Origin: an uncultured Collinsella sp.
Lineage (GTDB): Bacteria; Actinomycetota; Coriobacteriia; Coriobacteriales; Coriobacteriaceae
Assembly (NCBI GenBank): GCA_900541875.1
Contig: UQLF01000005.1
Span: forward strand, 43,651 to 107,650
DNA length: 64,000 nt
Direction: 5' to 3'
A program made the position numbers and the translations under genes. The notes under the pieces are model-generated. The model had not been told where the DNA came from and made no database searches. It saw nothing but the letters and a program-made list of their open reading frames with translations. Below, piece by piece: positions 25,694 through 34,844 of this stretch (position 1 is the stretch's first letter; every line of letters begins with the position of its first letter).

Positions 25694-28600
25694 TTATGCC
25701 TCCTTAATGGGTGCCAGCGCCTGAGCCAGATCGGCAGACGTCAGCGGTCGCAGGGACACCTCAAAACTGAAGCTCTCAAAACGGGTGCGATAGGAATCGA
25801 GCACCTCGGAACCCCAAGAGTTCGAGCCAAGGCCGAGCAGCTGGTCGTTGATGTTGACCGTAACCGTGTCGCCCGGGACAAGATCGTAGACATGCTTGGC
25901 GTTATCGATAGCCTCGCAGCTATAGGGCCATGCGGAGAACGAGAACGGGTTGGAAGCGGCGTCGGCTGGACGGGTCACCAGCACGCCGTCACCGTGGCTA
26001 GAGCGCAGGGCAACCCAGCGGGTTCCCTCGCGGTTGGCGCAGTCCTGAGGCATAACGTAGGGCGTAAACATGTCGTCAACCGTAGTGCGGTAATGACCGA
26101 CCGGGTTGGCGCGCAGCGAGTCCGGATAGTTCTCGCCCGGGCCGTGGCCATACCACTCGACGGCACGATCACAACCGGGAACCTCGAAGGAGATGCCGAT
26201 GCGTGGGATAATGTCCGAATAGTCGCCGTAGGGCTCGCCGGAAACCTTGAGGTCGACGCGACCGCTCGGAAGCACGGTGTAGACGAGCTCGACGCGCATG
26301 CCGAACGCGCGGACGGGAGGAGCGATACGCTGGCTCACGGTAACGACGACCGCATTGCCGTCCTGCTTCCAAGAAACCTTGCGGGTGGACGTCTGCATCA
26401 CATCGATGAAGTTGTCCTTCCACAGGGAGTCATACTCTTGGGCGTGGTTGTCGACGAGCGGATGCCAAAAACCAACCTGGGGACCGGAGGTCATGACGTC
26501 GCGGCCGGATGCCTTCCACTCGCTCACGGTACCGTTGACCTTGCTGAAGGTCAGCTCGCTGTTGAGGGAGTGAATGCGAATCTCCTGCTCGGTCTCCTCG
26601 ACCGTAAGCTCAGGACGAGTGGGAGCCGCGATGGCCGGCGCCGGATGGTTTGCGATGGCAAACTGGCTTGCACCCAGCTGGAACATCGGCTCGCACCAGG
26701 CGTGAGCAGCCATGGTGTAGGCGTGCACGGTCAGCAGGGTCTCGCCCACCGCGGCCTCGCGAATCACCAGCGGAAGCTGGACGGACTCGCCGGGGGCAAC
26801 CGCGCCGGGCACGAGCGTCTTGCGGCAGACCACATCGCCGTCCACCAGGGTCTCGGCCGACAGGCAAACATCCTCGAGGGTGGTAAACCAACGCTTGTTG
26901 GTGACGGTCAGTTCGCCTGCCTCGGCGTCATAAGCCATGCGGACCGGGCAGATGACCTGGCCGTACTCGGTAAGGCCCGGGCTCGGCTGCTGCCAAGGGA
27001 ACACCATGCCATCGATGCAGAAGTTGCTGTTGTTGGGGTAATCGCCGTTGTCGCCGCCATACATGTCGTAGGCAACGCCGTCCTCGGTCACAGCAGCCAG
27101 ACCGTGGTCGCACCATTCCCAAATAAACTGGCCTTGGATGCAATCCCAACGATCGAAGACCTCCTGGTACTCAGACAGGCCTCCAGGACCGTTGCCCATG
27201 GAGTGGCCGTACTCGCAGTTGATGCGCGGCTTGGGGAACGGATGCTCGCCAAAGTCGTTCATCTGCGACACGCGGGAGTACATGGTGGAAATGACGTCGA
27301 CGGTATCGGCGTTGCGATCCTCCTCGTAGTGGACCGGACGACCGTCGAGCTCGTGAGCTTTGGCGTACATCGCGCGGATGTTGCAGCCATAGCCGCTCTC
27401 GTTGCCCATCGACCACATGATGATGCACGCGTGGTTGCGCTCCTGCATCACCAGGCGTTCGATGCGGTCGACGTAGGCCGGCTCCCAGGCAGGGTCGTCG
27501 GTGACCAGGGCGATATTGCCGATATTCTCGAAGCCGTGGCTCTCCATATCGGTCTCGGCGACCAGCATGATGCCGTACTCGTCGCACAGCTCGTAGAAGC
27601 GCGGGTCGTTGGCGTAGTGGGACGTGCGCACCGCGTTGATGTTGTGCTGCTTCATGAGCTCCAGGTCGCGGCGCATGCGCTCGAGGCCCACGGCGCGGCC
27701 CTTGTGATCGTCGTGGTCGTGGCGGTTGACGCCATGCATCTTAAAGTAGGTGCCGTTGAGGTAGATATGATTGCCCTCGACCGTCACCTCGGCAAGGCCC
27801 TGACGATGTGGCACGTACTCGCTGACCTCGTCGCCGTCGTAGACCTCAAACGTCAGGTCATAGAGAAAGGGGTCCTCGGGGTTCCAGAAGTGGGCATCGG
27901 CAACGCTGCACTCGGCATGACCGTCGACGAACTCACCCGTAGCGACCACATTCTGGCCATCGTTGAGCGTATACACAACGCGGCTTGCGCCCTCGGCAAC
28001 CGTATCGAGCGTAATCAGAGCGGCATCGCCCTCGCGGTGCGTGCGGAACCTAAAGTCGACCAGATGCGCGGCGGGACGCTGCATGAGGTACACATCGCGG
28101 AAGATGCCCGATGCCCACCACATGTCCTGATCCTCGATGTAGCTACCATCGCTGTACTGCAGAACCTTGACCGCAAACAGGTTGTCGCCCTCGACGAGCG
28201 CGTCGGTCACGTCAAACTCGGCGGACAGACGCGAACCCTTAGTCATGCCGATAAACTTGCCGTTGACATACAGCTCGCCGTAGCTCTCGATACCGTCGAA
28301 GCGAATGATCTCGCGAGCGCCGGCAGGCACGGCAGGAAGGTTGACGATGCGCTGGTAGACGCCCGTAGGGTCGTCGGAGGGAACGAACGGCTGATCCACC
28401 GGGAACGGGAAGCCCTCGTCGGTATAGGCGAGATTGCCATAGCCGTCTACCTGCCACAGGTGCGGAACCTCCACGTGATCCCACTCGGGCTCGTACGTGC
28501 AAAGCGCCTCGTTGGAGACGGCCGCGGGGCCCTCAAAAAGGCGGAACTGCCACGAGCCGGACAGCTGGACAAATCCGCGCGACAGCTCGCGGCTGTACGT

Positions 28601-28702
28601 AGCGGCGAGATCGGCGGTCTCATAACCCATAAAGTACGCATGGGGTGCCAGGCGGTTCCTGTGGGTGAGCGCTTGGTTTTCCCAATCGTTAATGGCGTCC
28701 AT
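25694..28702 (-). CDS. ebgA: GH2 beta-galactosidase, large subunit (EbgA-like)
   Basis: A 1002-residue GH2 enzyme with five domains: jelly-roll sugar-binding (from about 45), two immunoglobulin-like domains, the TIM barrel, and the C-terminal beta-galactosidase small-chain domain. The acid/base is Glu435 in SMGNESGYG and the nucleophile is Glu497 in NCEYGHSMGN; FIWEWCDHG follows. It hydrolyses lactose-like beta-galactosides in the cytoplasm. Length and the ebgC partner favour the EbgA branch over LacZ. GAAGGAG lies before the ATG. Three ACCGGT-centred LacI operators lie 35 to 135 bases upstream, and a LacI regulator is divergent. Confidence 0.94.
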   Translation of the reverse strand: MDAINDWENQALTHRNRLAPHAYFMGYETADLAATYSRELSRGFVQLSGSWQFRLFEGPAAVSNEALCTYEPEWDHVEVPHLWQVDGYGNLAYTDEGFPFPVDQPFVPSDDPTGVYQRIVNLPAVPAGAREIIRFDGIESYGELYVNGKFIGMTKGSRLSAEFDVTDALVEGDNLFAVKVLQYSDGSYIEDQDMWWASGIFRDVYLMQRPAAHLVDFRFRTHREGDAALITLDTVAEGASRVVYTLNDGQNVVATGEFVDGHAECSVADAHFWNPEDPFLYDLTFEVYDGDEVSEYVPHRQGLAEVTVEGNHIYLNGTYFKMHGVNRHDHDDHKGRAVGLERMRRDLELMKQHNINAVRTSHYANDPRFYELCDEYGIMLVAETDMESHGFENIGNIALVTDDPAWEPAYVDRIERLVMQERNHACIIMWSMGNESGYGCNIRAMYAKAHELDGRPVHYEEDRNADTVDVISTMYSRVSQMNDFGEHPFPKPRINCEYGHSMGNGPGGLSEYQEVFDRWDCIQGQFIWEWCDHGLAAVTEDGVAYDMYGGDNGDYPNNSNFCIDGMVFPWQQPSPGLTEYGQVICPVRMAYDAEAGELTVTNKRWFTTLEDVCLSAETLVDGDVVCRKTLVPGAVAPGESVQLPLVIREAAVGETLLTVHAYTMAAHAWCEPMFQLGASQFAIANHPAPAIAAPTRPELTVEETEQEIRIHSLNSELTFSKVNGTVSEWKASGRDVMTSGPQVGFWHPLVDNHAQEYDSLWKDNFIDVMQTSTRKVSWKQDGNAVVVTVSQRIAPPVRAFGMRVELVYTVLPSGRVDLKVSGEPYGDYSDIIPRIGISFEVPGCDRAVEWYGHGPGENYPDSLRANPVGHYRTTVDDMFTPYVMPQDCANREGTRWVALRSSHGDGVLVTRPADAASNPFSFSAWPYSCEAIDNAKHVYDLVPGDTVTVNINDQLLGLGSNSWGSEVLDSYRTRFESFSFEVSLRPLTSADLAQALAPIKEA

Positions 28703-28736
28703 GGTGATGCTCCTTCGTCATCGTAGTGCTTCTTTG

Positions 28737-28750
28737 TGCAACCGGTTGTC
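28737..28750. promoter_or_regulatory. LacI-type operator 1 upstream of ebgA
   Basis: TGCAACCGGTTGTC, centred on ACCGGT, 35 bases before the ebgA start. Confidence 0.78.
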
Positions 28751-28778
28751 CTTATCTTACGGGCGGTACAAAAATCTG

Positions 28779-28792
28779 TGCAACCGGTTGTC
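28779..28792. promoter_or_regulatory. LacI-type operator 2 upstream of ebgA
   Basis: TGCAACCGGTTGTC, identical to operator 1, centre 42 bp from it, about four helical turns. Confidence 0.78.
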
Positions 28793-28823
28793 CGCCGAAC
28801 GGTCGATTTTGCCGGATTAACGG

Positions 28824-28837
28824 TGCAACCGGTTGTA
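28824..28837. promoter_or_regulatory. LacI-type operator 3 upstream of ebgA
   Basis: TGCAACCGGTTGTA, centre 45 bp from operator 2. The rest of the 376-bp divergent intergenic region (28838-29078) holds the regulator's leader; I see no further copy. Confidence 0.78.
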
Positions 28838-29078
28838 CAACCATGCTATTTATGTCACCCTAAGCTTAGGCACACAGCACAGGGCATCGTTCTTGAACTC
28901 ACAGGCAACTGTCGCGCCTACCTATGTCTCGCCCATACATGCCGTGCTCAGTCGCAGTTTGATTGCAAAACGACACCGGTCACCGGATACCATGAACGCC
29001 GTTTACGCGCGCTATAGTAATCTGTATCCGCATTAGCCTTTATCGATAGTCCACCGACCCAATTGCACAGGAGACGCC

Positions 29079-30095
29079 ATGACCCAACCAGCACGCACCG
29101 CACCCACGCTTGCCGAGGTTGCTGAAGCTGCCGGCGTATCGCGCTCCACGGCATCGCGTGCCCTCAACGATTCGCCCCGCATTAGCGAGGAGACCAAGAA
29201 ACGCGTCCGCGCAGCGGCGAAAAAGGTTAACTTCGTTCCCAACGCACGCGGCCGGGCACTCGCCGTCGGACGCACAGAAATCATCGCCGTACTGGTTACC
29301 GAGCCCCTTAATGAGCTGTTCGGTGACCCCACCTACAGTGAGTTTTTGAGCGGTATTACCGAGGAACTATCGGAGTCATCTTACCTGCCCGTGATCTTGC
29401 AGGCGTCCTCATCCCATGAGCGCAACCGCGCACGTGAGCACTTTGAGCGTCGCTCGTTTGACGCCGTCATCGACGTCTCGCCCTACAAGGGCAGTGAGCT
29501 GCTCGAGGTGCTGCGCGATCTGGGCGTACCCACTGTGTTATGCGGCCAGCTCGAGGGCCATCCCTATCGCGAGGTGTTCTCGACGGTCTACTCCGACGAC
29601 GAAGAGGGCGGACGCTTTGCGGCGCTCGCTATGAAAGATCGCGGACGCAAGGACATCGTTGCCGTGCTGGGGCCGCAGGATAACCCCGCCGTCGTCGACC
29701 GCCTTCGCGGCTACCGTGCGATTTTGGGCGAAAGCCTTCCGGATGAAAATGTCATCTATACCGGATGGAGCAGCGGAGACGGCTACCAAGCCACGCGGCG
29801 GCTGCTCGCGCGCGAAATACATGCCGACGGCGTGCTATGCGGATCGGACCGTATCGCAACCGGCGTTATCGCCGCATTCAACGAAGCGGGAATTAGCGTA
29901 CCCAAAGACGTTTCGGTCGTGGGCTTCGATGACCACGAGGTCGCAGCTCGCAGCGTCCCCGCGTTGACGACCATTCGTCAGCCGCTTCGCGAGGAAGGCC
30001 GCATGGCCGCAGGCATTGCGCTCGACATGATCAACGGCGCCGCGCCCACCACCACTGTCATGCACATGCAGCTCGTTCAGAGAGACTCACTGTAG
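29079..30095 (+). CDS. LacI-family regulator of ebgAC
   Basis: A 338-residue LacI/GalR regulator. The helix-turn-helix is LAEVAEAAGVSRSTASRALND; the hinge region reads PNARGRALAVGRT; the sensor domain ends with VSVVGFDDHEVAARSVPALTTIRQP, as in GalR-type proteins. It is divergent from ebgA, and the ACCGGT-centred palindromes by ebgA are of the type bound by this class. It probably represses ebgAC until a galactoside binds. The functional name EbgR is inferred from position. The start is at ATGACCCAACC preceded by AGGAGA. Confidence 0.9.
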   Translation: MTQPARTAPTLAEVAEAAGVSRSTASRALNDSPRISEETKKRVRAAAKKVNFVPNARGRALAVGRTEIIAVLVTEPLNELFGDPTYSEFLSGITEELSESSYLPVILQASSSHERNRAREHFERRSFDAVIDVSPYKGSELLEVLRDLGVPTVLCGQLEGHPYREVFSTVYSDDEEGGRFAALAMKDRGRKDIVAVLGPQDNPAVVDRLRGYRAILGESLPDENVIYTGWSSGDGYQATRRLLAREIHADGVLCGSDRIATGVIAAFNEAGISVPKDVSVVGFDDHEVAARSVPALTTIRQPLREEGRMAAGIALDMINGAAPTTTVMHMQLVQRDSL

Positions 30096-30100
30096 GAAAC

Positions 30101-30146
30101 TGGGCCGGGCTTTCCGCTAGGCTGCTTTAGCGGAAAGCCCGGCCCA
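30101..30146. terminator. Long perfect hairpin after the ebgAC regulator
   Basis: A perfect 19-bp stem (TGGGCCGGGCTTTCCGCTA) with an eight-base loop, just past the regulator stop. No U-tract follows. A degenerate second copy of CTTTCCGC/GCGGAAAG motifs follows to about 30205, suggesting a repeat-derived terminator. Confidence 0.6.
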
Positions 30147-30278
30147 TTCCGAACGCCGATTCTGGGATGTGCTTTCCGCCAGAAGCTCAACCGGAAAGTG
30201 CGTCCCGTTATTTGGCTGGATTCCGGGTCGCAGCTTCCGTGACGTCCGGTCACCCTATGCCCTCGCAACCTCGGCGCA

Positions 30279-30314
30279 TAAAAAACGAGGGAAGGCACAT
30301 GTCCTTCCCTCGTT
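30279..30314 (-). terminator. Terminator after aspS
   Basis: AACGAGGGAAGG stem with its complement, then TTTTTTATG on the minus strand, 24 bases past the aspS stop. Confidence 0.85.
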
Positions 30315-30337
30315 ACAGACAATAGGTAGCCGCTCGC

Positions 30338-32125
30338 CTACATCAGGCGCAGGCTGACGTCCTTGAGCTGGGCGCCAGAAACGGCACTCGGGGCGCCCGA
30401 CATGAGGTCGGAGCCGCTGGCCGTCTTGGGGAACGCCATGACGTCGCGGATGGAATCGGAGCCGGTGAGCAGCATGCACACGCGGTCCAGGCCCAGAGCG
30501 AAACCGCCCATCGGGGGCGCACCAAACTTGAGCGCCTCCATGAGGAAGCCGAACTGAGACTCGGCGCGCTCCTCGGTAAAGCCCAGAAGCTTGAGCATGG
30601 ACATCTGCATCTCGGCGTTGTGGATACGCATACCGCCGCCGCCGGCCTCAAAGCCGTCCATGACAAAGTCATAGGTGCAAGAACCGGCTGCCAACGGATC
30701 GGCCTCGATCTTGGCGATGTCGGTCTCGGTCGGCAGGGTGAAGGGCTGGTGCTCGGCAGCGTAAGCCTTGCGGTCCTCATCCCAGTGGAACAGCGGGAAG
30801 TTGACGACCCACAGGAAGTCGTGGCCCTCGCGCTTGATCTCGAGTGCGTTGGCCATGTGAGAACGCATGCCGCCCAGAATCTCGTCAGAGAGCAGGCGCG
30901 GGCCGGCGGCGAACATCACAAGGTCGCCGGGCTCGACGTCCATGCGCTCGCGCAGAGCCGCCATCTCCTCGTCCGAGAAGAACTTGACGATGGGGCTGTT
31001 GATGGAGCCGTCCTCGCGGAAGGCGATCCAGGCCAGACCCTTGGCGCCAAACGTGGAGGCCACGCCGGCGAGCTTATCGATCTTGGCACGTGCCCAGGCA
31101 CCGGCACCCTTGGCGTTGATGGCCTTGACGACAGAGCCCTCCTCGTTTGCGGCGGTCGCAAAGACCTTGAACTTGGAGTTGGCAAAGATGTCGGTCAGGT
31201 CGACCAGGTGCATGCCATAGCGGGTGTCGGGCTTGTCGGAGCCATAGGTGTCCATGGCCTCCCAGTAGTCCATGCGACGCAGCGGCGTGGGCATCTCGAC
31301 GCCCATGCGGCCGAAGGCATCGGACAGGACCTCTTCGAGCGCGCTCATGACATCATTCTGGTCCACGAAGGACATCTCGATATCGACCTGGGTGAACTCG
31401 GGCTGACGGTCGGCACGCAGGTCCTCGTCGCGGAAGCACTTGGCGACCTGGTAGTAGCGCTCAACGCCACCGACCATGAGCAGCTGCTTCAGGAGCTGCG
31501 GGGACTGCGGCAGGGCGTAGAAGTTACCCGGCTGGATGCGGCTGGGGACGATGAAGTCGCGGGCGCCCTCGGGCGTGGACTTGAACAGGGAGGGCGTCTC
31601 GACCTCCATGAATTCACGGTTGTGCAGCGCCTCGCGAATGGCAAAGGTGAAGTCGGAGCGCAGCTTGAGGTTGGCCATCATCTCGGGACGGCGGAGGTCC
31701 AAATAGCGATAGCGCAGGCGGGTGTCCTCGCTGGTCTCGATACCGTCCTCAATCTGGAACGGCGGGGTGACGGACGTGTTGAGCACCTCGGCGTGGTCGG
31801 TCAGGACCTCGATCTCGCCGGTCGCGAGCTTAGTGTTGGTGGTCTCCTCGCCACGGGCGCGCACGACACCGTGGATCTTGATGGGCCACTCGGGACGCAT
31901 GGTCTCGGCGATCTTAAAGGCGTCGCCGTCAGAGTGCTCGGGGTCGAAGGTGAGCTGCGTGATGCCCTCGCGGTCGCGAAGGTCGCAGAAGATAAGGCCG
32001 CCGTGGTCGCGGCGACGGCTCACCCAACCGGTGAGGGTGACCTCTTCACCCACGTTCTCGAAGCGAAGCTCGCCGCAGGTACGGGTGTGCATGGAATGCT
32101 CATCGATGGGACGGGTCTGGCTCAT
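30338..32125 (-). CDS. aspS: Aspartyl-tRNA synthetase (bacterial type)
   Basis: A 595-residue class II synthetase. It has the N-terminal OB-fold anticodon-binding domain (VTLTGWVSRRRDHGGLIFCDLRDREG), motif 2 (FRDEDLRADRQPEFTQVDIEMSF), the GAD insertion characteristic of bacterial AspRS, and motif 3 (GGFALGLDRVCMLLTG). It charges tRNA-Asp. A strong AAGGAGG ribosome site lies before the ATG. It is divergent from serB. No GatCAB context is present, so discriminating versus non-discriminating type cannot be judged. Confidence 0.97.
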   Translation of the reverse strand: MSQTRPIDEHSMHTRTCGELRFENVGEEVTLTGWVSRRRDHGGLIFCDLRDREGITQLTFDPEHSDGDAFKIAETMRPEWPIKIHGVVRARGEETTNTKLATGEIEVLTDHAEVLNTSVTPPFQIEDGIETSEDTRLRYRYLDLRRPEMMANLKLRSDFTFAIREALHNREFMEVETPSLFKSTPEGARDFIVPSRIQPGNFYALPQSPQLLKQLLMVGGVERYYQVAKCFRDEDLRADRQPEFTQVDIEMSFVDQNDVMSALEEVLSDAFGRMGVEMPTPLRRMDYWEAMDTYGSDKPDTRYGMHLVDLTDIFANSKFKVFATAANEEGSVVKAINAKGAGAWARAKIDKLAGVASTFGAKGLAWIAFREDGSINSPIVKFFSDEEMAALRERMDVEPGDLVMFAAGPRLLSDEILGGMRSHMANALEIKREGHDFLWVVNFPLFHWDEDRKAYAAEHQPFTLPTETDIAKIEADPLAAGSCTYDFVMDGFEAGGGGMRIHNAEMQMSMLKLLGFTEERAESQFGFLMEALKFGAPPMGGFALGLDRVCMLLTGSDSIRDVMAFPKTASGSDLMSGAPSAVSGAQLKDVSLRLM

Positions 32126-32381
32126 ACCAGTGATCCTCCTTTATGGATCTGTGCCGCCCCGTGTCGTTCCGGGCGGCGTCGTACAGATTTGCCCAGCCTG
32201 CGTAAACCGCGCAGCCGGACATGGCGTTCTATCTTATCGCACCCGCGTCGATGTGCCGCGAAAAAGTAGCTCTTGTTCAAAGACTTGACGGAGACGAAAC
32301 AATTGACGCGGCCTGGCCGTCGCCAAGGCGCGCCGCGTGCGACAATGTGCCCCAATACAACCGCACTCGGAAAGGCCCGTC

Positions 32382-33017
32382 ATGACCGCACGCCTCATCG
32401 TTATGGATATCGACTCCACGCTCATCAACCAGGAAGTCATCGACCTGTTGGGCGAAGAGGCCGGCGTGGGCGAGCAAGTTGCACAGATCACCGAACGCGC
32501 CATGCGCGGCGAGCTTGACTTTAAGCAGGCGCTCGAGGAACGCGTGGGGCTGCTTGCCGGCTTGGATGAGAGTGTGTTCGAGCGCACCTTTGCGCGCGTG
32601 ACGTTTACCCCCGGCGCGCTGGAGCTTGTGCGATCGGCGCACAGCAAGGGCTGGAAGGTCGGCGTGGTAAGTGGTGGCTTTCACGAAATCGCCGACAAGA
32701 TCGTGGCCGCCGCGGGCATCGACTTTTGCCTCGCTAACCGCCTGGAGGTCGTGGACGGCAAGCTCACCGGTAAGCTGGCGGCAGACATTGTGACCAAGGA
32801 GTCCAAGCTCATCCAGATGCTGGATTGGGCAGTTGAGTGCGGCGTCGATATGGCCCATACCGTGGCGATCGGCGACGGCGCCAACGACATCCCCATGATT
32901 CAGGCCGCTGGCACGGGCATCGCGTTTTGCGCCAAGCCCAAGACGCGCGAGGCCGCCCCGTTTGCCATCGACGAGCGCAACCTAATGCTCGCCATGGACA
33001 TCATCCTGCGTGACTAG
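32382..33017 (+). CDS. serB: Phosphoserine phosphatase
   Basis: A 211-residue HAD-superfamily phosphatase lacking the N-terminal ACT domain of E. coli SerB. Motif I is VMDIDSTLIN (Asp9 and Asp11), followed by QEVIDLLGEEAG, the cap, GVVSGGFHEIADK (motif II region) and GDGANDIPMIQAAG (motif IV). It dephosphorylates phosphoserine in the last step of serine synthesis. The start follows GGAAAGG. It is divergent from aspS and 115 bases upstream of larB. Confidence 0.9.
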   Translation: MTARLIVMDIDSTLINQEVIDLLGEEAGVGEQVAQITERAMRGELDFKQALEERVGLLAGLDESVFERTFARVTFTPGALELVRSAHSKGWKVGVVSGGFHEIADKIVAAAGIDFCLANRLEVVDGKLTGKLAADIVTKESKLIQMLDWAVECGVDMAHTVAIGDGANDIPMIQAAGTGIAFCAKPKTREAAPFAIDERNLMLAMDIILRD

Positions 33018-33053
33018 CCGATCCGTCTAACAATTGAATCAGTCTGTCCTATA

Positions 33054-33087
33054 GTTTCCGAACAATTTTGTCTTAGTGTTCGGAAAC
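33054..33087. promoter_or_regulatory. Inverted repeat upstream of larB
   Basis: Perfect 11-bp arms GTTTCCGAACA and TGTTCGGAAAC separated by 12 bases, 45 bases before larB. It could be an operator for the lar genes or the serB terminator; no T-run follows it. Confidence 0.5.
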
Positions 33088-33131
33088 ATGCCCTTTGAGT
33101 GCTAGACTTTGCGCCGTCGAAGGGAACATAT

Positions 33132-33914
33132 ATGGATAAGCGAGATCTTGAGCAATTGCTGAGCGATGTTGCCGGCGGAGCAGTCACCCCGGCCGTCGCC
33201 CTCACGCGCATCCAGACGGCGCCGACCGCCGATCTGGGCTTTGCGCAGCTCGATCTTTCACGCGGGGTACGCCAGGGAGCTGGCGAGGTCGTCTACGGTG
33301 CCGGCAAAACCGCCGAGCAGATTGCCGCCATTATCGAGGCGCTGCGCAATGCCGGCCAGGAGCACATACTGGTCACGCGCGTGGACGCCGAAAAGGCAGC
33401 CCGCACCTCGGAGCTCCTCGACAACGGCATCGACCTGGGATATGTCCCGGACGCACAGCTCGCCCTCGTGGGCGGCAAGCCCTCCCCTACCGGCAACGGG
33501 CGCATCGTCGTCGCCTGTGCCGGCACGAGCGACCTGCCCATCGCCGAGGAAGCCGCGTTAACGGCCGAGTTCTATGGCAACGAGGTCGACCGCCTCTACG
33601 ACGTGGGCGTCGCCGGCCTGCACCGCCTGCTCGCGCATGCCGAGGAACTTGCCCAGGCACAGGTGGTCATCGCCATCGCCGGCATGGAGGGCGCTCTGGC
33701 GAGCGTTGTCGGCGGTCTGGTGAGCTGTCCGGTCATCGCCGTTCCCACCAGCGTGGGCTACGGCGCAAGTTTTGGTGGCGTAGCCGCACTGCTCGCCATG
33801 CTCAACTCCTGCGCCAGCGGCGTTTCGGTCGTCAATATCGACAACGGCTTTGGTGCCGCCTATCAGGCAAGTCTTATCAATCATCTGAGCGCCGGCACAT
33901 CCCGCGCCCGTTAA
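33132..33914 (+). CDS. larB: Lactate racemase cofactor synthase LarB (pyridinium-3,5-biscarboxylic acid mononucleotide synthase)
   Basis: A 260-residue protein of the LarB/AIR-carboxylase family. The N-terminal helical region (LLSDVAGGAVTPAVALTRI) leads to LDLSRGVRQGAGEVVYGAGKTAEQI, then the carboxylase-like part: VACAGTSDLPIAEEAALTAEFYGNEVDRLYDVGVAGLHRLL, AGMEGALASVVGGLV and PTSVGYGASFGGVAALLAMLNSC. LarB carboxylates and hydrolyses nicotinic acid adenine dinucleotide in the first step of nickel-pincer cofactor synthesis. It begins at ATGGATAAGCG after GAAGGGAAC. It is followed by larC 10 bases later. Confidence 0.93.
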   Translation: MDKRDLEQLLSDVAGGAVTPAVALTRIQTAPTADLGFAQLDLSRGVRQGAGEVVYGAGKTAEQIAAIIEALRNAGQEHILVTRVDAEKAARTSELLDNGIDLGYVPDAQLALVGGKPSPTGNGRIVVACAGTSDLPIAEEAALTAEFYGNEVDRLYDVGVAGLHRLLAHAEELAQAQVVIAIAGMEGALASVVGGLVSCPVIAVPTSVGYGASFGGVAALLAMLNSCASGVSVVNIDNGFGAAYQASLINHLSAGTSRAR

Positions 33915-33924
33915 GGAGCATTCC

Positions 33925-34842
33925 ATGTCCAACCATCAGCACACGCTTATCATCGACGGGACCTCGGGCATCAGCGGCGATATGACCGTTGCAGCCCTGC
34001 TCGATCTGGGCGCCAGCGAGGAGAACCTGCGCGAGCAGCTCACCACGCTGCCGGTCGACGGCTTTACGATCGCCGTCACGCGTGCAAACAAGCATGGCAT
34101 CGACGCCTGTGATTTTGACGTCCAGCTTGCAGAGGAGCTCGAGAACCACGATCACGACATGGCCTGGCTCTACGGCAACGAAGCAGCTGTCGAGCATATG
34201 CACGAGCACGAGCACCACCATCATGGCCATGGCGAGCACGAACACGAGCACTGCCACGAGCATGACCATGAGGCCCACGGCCATGGTCACGAGGGTCACC
34301 ATCACGCCCGCCACCATCACCACCGCTCTTTGGCCGATGTCACGACGATCATCGATGGCTCGCAGCTAAGCGATGGCGCCAAGCGTCGCGCCCTCGCCAT
34401 TTTTTCCGTACTCGCCGCCGCCGAGGCCAAGGCTCACGGCAAAACGCCCGACACCGTCCTGTTCCACGAGGTGGGCGCCGTTGACTCCATCGTCGACGTC
34501 TGCTCTGTCGCCATCTGCCTCGATGACCTGGGCATCGAGGATATTGTCGTCGAGTCGCTCTCCGAGGGCCACGGCACCATCCACTGTGCCCACGGCCTCA
34601 TGCCCATTCCCGTCCCCGCTGTCGTCAACCTATGCCAGGCGGGCAATATCGCCCTCACGCCCGCACCGGTCGCCGGCGAGCTCGTGACGCCCACGGGCGC
34701 CGCCATCGTCACCGCGCTGCGCACGTCCGAGCACCTGCCGGCACGCTACCGCATCGAAGCCGTCGGCTACGGCGCCGGCAAACGCCCCTACGAGGGTTGC
34801 TCCGGTACGCTCCGCTGCCTGCTCGTTCACGCGGACGCATAG
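33925..34842 (+). CDS. larC: LarC N-terminal domain (LarC1), nickel-pincer cofactor nickel-insertion protein, His-rich
   Basis: A 305-residue protein matching the LarC1 half of pyridinium-3,5-bisthiocarboxylic acid mononucleotide nickel chelatase: IIDGTSGISGDMTVAALLDLGA, a nickel-binding His-rich stretch (24 His in residues 91-133), HEVGAVDSIVDVCSVAICLDDLGIE, GTIHCAHGLMPIPVPAVVNL and GAAIVTALR. It stops at YEGCSGTLRCLLVHADA, where full LarC (about 420 residues) continues into the LarC2 domain. In Lactobacillus, LarC1 and LarC2 are joined by ribosomal frameshifting and both are needed. Here a TetR gene starts three bases later, so LarC2 is absent locally. AAGGAG precedes the ATG. Confidence 0.9.
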   Translation: MSNHQHTLIIDGTSGISGDMTVAALLDLGASEENLREQLTTLPVDGFTIAVTRANKHGIDACDFDVQLAEELENHDHDMAWLYGNEAAVEHMHEHEHHHHGHGEHEHEHCHEHDHEAHGHGHEGHHHARHHHHRSLADVTTIIDGSQLSDGAKRRALAIFSVLAAAEAKAHGKTPDTVLFHEVGAVDSIVDVCSVAICLDDLGIEDIVVESLSEGHGTIHCAHGLMPIPVPAVVNLCQAGNIALTPAPVAGELVTPTGAAIVTALRTSEHLPARYRIEAVGYGAGKRPYEGCSGTLRCLLVHADA

Positions 34843-34844
34843 CC

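Noticed and set aside
25133..28726. A 1197-codon open frame on the plus strand antisense to ebgA and ebgC
   Set aside because: It mirrors the codon structure of the GH2 gene, has no ribosome site or recognisable domain, and similar long antisense frames lie opposite GH28, FeoB, AspRS and Ppc. They are a by-product of high GC at third positions.
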